A stretch of 64,000 nt of DNA from Vicia villosa (Eukaryota > Streptophyta > Magnoliopsida > Fabales > Fabaceae), in contig NW_026706183.1 in NCBI RefSeq assembly GCF_029867415.1, positions 62,001 through 126,000 on the forward strand. Reading direction: 5' to 3'. Below, one piece after another: positions 62,360 through 64,000 of this stretch; position 1 is the first letter of the stretch; the number at the start of each line of letters is the position of its first letter. The position numbers and the translations under genes were made by a program. The notes below the pieces were generated by a model that worked only from the letters and a program-made list of their open reading frames with translations, did not search any database and was not told the DNA's origin.

Positions 62360-64000
62360 AGAATAAGATCCAAGACATGATCGATGATGGGGAAATTAAA
62401 CATTCCTGAGAACCCCAAGGTGAGCACTGCTCCCATGCCTAATCATGACGAGACTAACTAATGTCTAAAAGGATGAACTATTGGGTCATTAGCTTTCCTT
62501 TCATTTGCAATTTATTTCTTGTTTGTTTAAACATTCAACTCATGATAGACATTATCTGTTTTAATAATCATCATCAGTGCATTGCATATGTTTGTCTTGA
62601 ATAAATTATTTCGCTATCACTCATTTTAAACTGCATCTTTACTTTGCATATGTTTTGTGATACCCGACTCCTGCTAAAGTTGTATGCCTCTTGAGGGAGG
62701 ATGAAGAAAACGATACCGCAACCTCATACAGTGATGCTTTCGAACAGACTATGCTGACGATGTACAGGCATTGTTTCAATTCCTAAACAGTGGAGATATA
62801 AGGATGTTAATCCCTCTTAAACCCTTTTGAGCCTAAGGAGTAGAAGTTTTCTTTCATATGCGATTTAAAACCTTTAATCATAACCTGGGGCAGGGGAGTT
62901 ACTCAGTTAACTCAATTATCTTAGATGTTGTCTACACGAATAATGATGGGTTCCCGCAACCATTAAGTCAGGCAGTCAATATCCACCAAAAAGAAAAAGT
63001 CGTTAAGTCAAAACCTATGAAGGAGACTTATCAAAAATCGAAACATCCCGCTGACTGTAACCTCAAAATAAACAGTTTAGGCAAAAGTTAGGGATAACAA
63101 AATCAATGTTAAAAAAGAGGTCACTACAAATCCTCGAAAAAAAAGAAGAAAAAAGAATTTGAAAAAAAGGAGGACTTCCTGTCGAAATAAACTGTCGGTG
63201 CTAAAACCATCATCAAATGTCAATGTTACGACTTCAAAGCTTTGCTAAGACTCAAACGCAAAGTTAACTAAGCATAGGATCGAAGAACATCACGAAGATT
63301 GGGAAGGGTACAAATAAACTTTGAGCCTTTATCCTTTGTTTCTTAAACCGTGAACCAAGCCACGTTACAACCCTTGAAAGTCCTAACTGAAGCATGGTTA
63401 GTTCGAAAGCATACTGTCACCAAAAAAGGTATCCTGACTCCTTAAGGTTTACCACAAATGCTGAGTTGATATCTCGTTTCTACAAACATCACGTTTTTAC
63501 AAATATCACGCTTTTACATCTCCTGTTTTAATGTTTTTCAAAAAAACTCAAGACAGGCGTATGCATTGCATCTCATGAATTCATTATTAAACATATTTTG
63601 CTACATAATTTCGAATGTTAGCATCAGAAAGAATTTGCACATGGTACAACTAATGACTGAAAGTTATCCCGACAGACAAAACCACTTCAGAAGCAATGTC
63701 TCTTATGTATACAAGGGGCATGACATGGTTTATGCCAATCAATCTGGGACAATCAAGGCAAGATTCCAAGAATCTTTCAAATGCCAAAACAATCAGGGGC
63801 ATGCATCCAAGTAGATCTAAGGCTACTGCCCAATCGATATGGGACATTGTCCTGGGCCTATGATTATTATGGGCATGACGCCCATAGTGCTTGCGAGGCG
63901 AATCTTTCTAAAATCCCTACTAGCAGGGGCAAATCTATGCAAGTCCAGTTTGACATCTTGATCAATACTCAATGGTGTGTTCTAATCAATACAAATCCAT
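62360..64000 (+). mobile_element. Element F remaining internal region, non-coding
   Basis: No RT, RNase H or integrase is recognisable. Around 63014-63090 it resembles the post-integrase hairpin block of element A: TAAGTC/GACTTA arms around AAAACCTATGAAGGA, then a near-palindromic unit ending GGCAAAAGTTAGGG. 63555-64000 has CAT-rich sequence and several AGGGGCATG words. This looks like a large-deletion derivative whose 3' end lies beyond the window. Confidence 0.55.

Noticed and set aside
1..64000. Ordinary host genes, rRNA or organelle insertions
   Set aside because: None recognised; every long protein-like frame belongs to a retrotransposon.

Overview
The window is eukaryotic plant DNA made almost entirely of nested LTR retrotransposons. 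No host gene was recognised. The dominant elements are Ty3/gypsy Tat-lineage elements of the Ogre type: giant LTRs opening with TGTCATACCCC, a PBS reading TGGCGACTCTGCTGGGGA, an extra ORF ahead of gag, a non-coding gap between protease and reverse transcriptase, two RNase H domains, and a hypervariable tandem array in the 3' UTR. A SIRE/Maximus-type Ty1/copia element is also present. This mix points to a legume of tribe Fabeae (Pisum, Vicia, Lathyrus or Lens). The genus cannot be fixed from the sequence alone.

Layout. (1) 1-20378: a young, nearly complete Ogre element (A). Its 5' LTR is cut by the window edge. It carries ORF1, gag-pro, RT-RNaseH-aRNaseH-INT split by one in-frame TGA, three covarying RNA hairpins, a 48-bp tandem array and a 3' LTR. 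(2) 20379-23152: the 3' end and LTR start of an older Ogre-like element (B) that received A. (3) 23153-37007: a complete but decayed Tat element with 409-bp LTRs and perfect AAATC target duplication. It holds broken gag-pol and two genes on the opposite strand with their own TATA boxes. A 3.5-kb solo LTR with GCGTC duplication sits inside its integrase. (4) 37008-39044: two truncated minus-strand Ogre-family LTRs (C, D). (5) 39045-44283: the 3' part of another Tat element (integrase C-terminus) followed by two opposite-strand genes, one multi-exon and resembling plant mobile domain proteins. (6) 44284-51185: LTR E (truncated) and full LTR F, followed by the PBS and leader of element F. (7) 51770-61243: a young SIRE-type copia element on the minus strand with AAACT duplication, intact pol, gag one frame off, and a small serine-rich extra ORF. 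(8) 61244-64000: the rest of element F, a degenerate internal region with tandem repeats and a gag relic.

Relationships. Copia inserted into F, and F abuts or interrupts LTR E. LTRs D and E both interrupt the Tat fragment. The 409-bp-LTR Tat element inserted into the B/C LTR block, and the solo LTR later inserted into it. A inserted into B. A and the copia element look youngest because their LTR pairs are nearly identical.

The most unusual signals are: (a) tRNA-like modules with A box, B box and T-run terminator at fixed spacing inside four LTRs (solo, C, E, F); (b) three tandem hairpins after the Ogre integrase whose stems covary around an A-rich bulge and a GAAA tetraloop; (c) opposite-strand genes with TATA boxes and GT-AG introns inside two Tat elements; (d) a copy of the PBS core inside the LTR 3' end of every family member with that end present.
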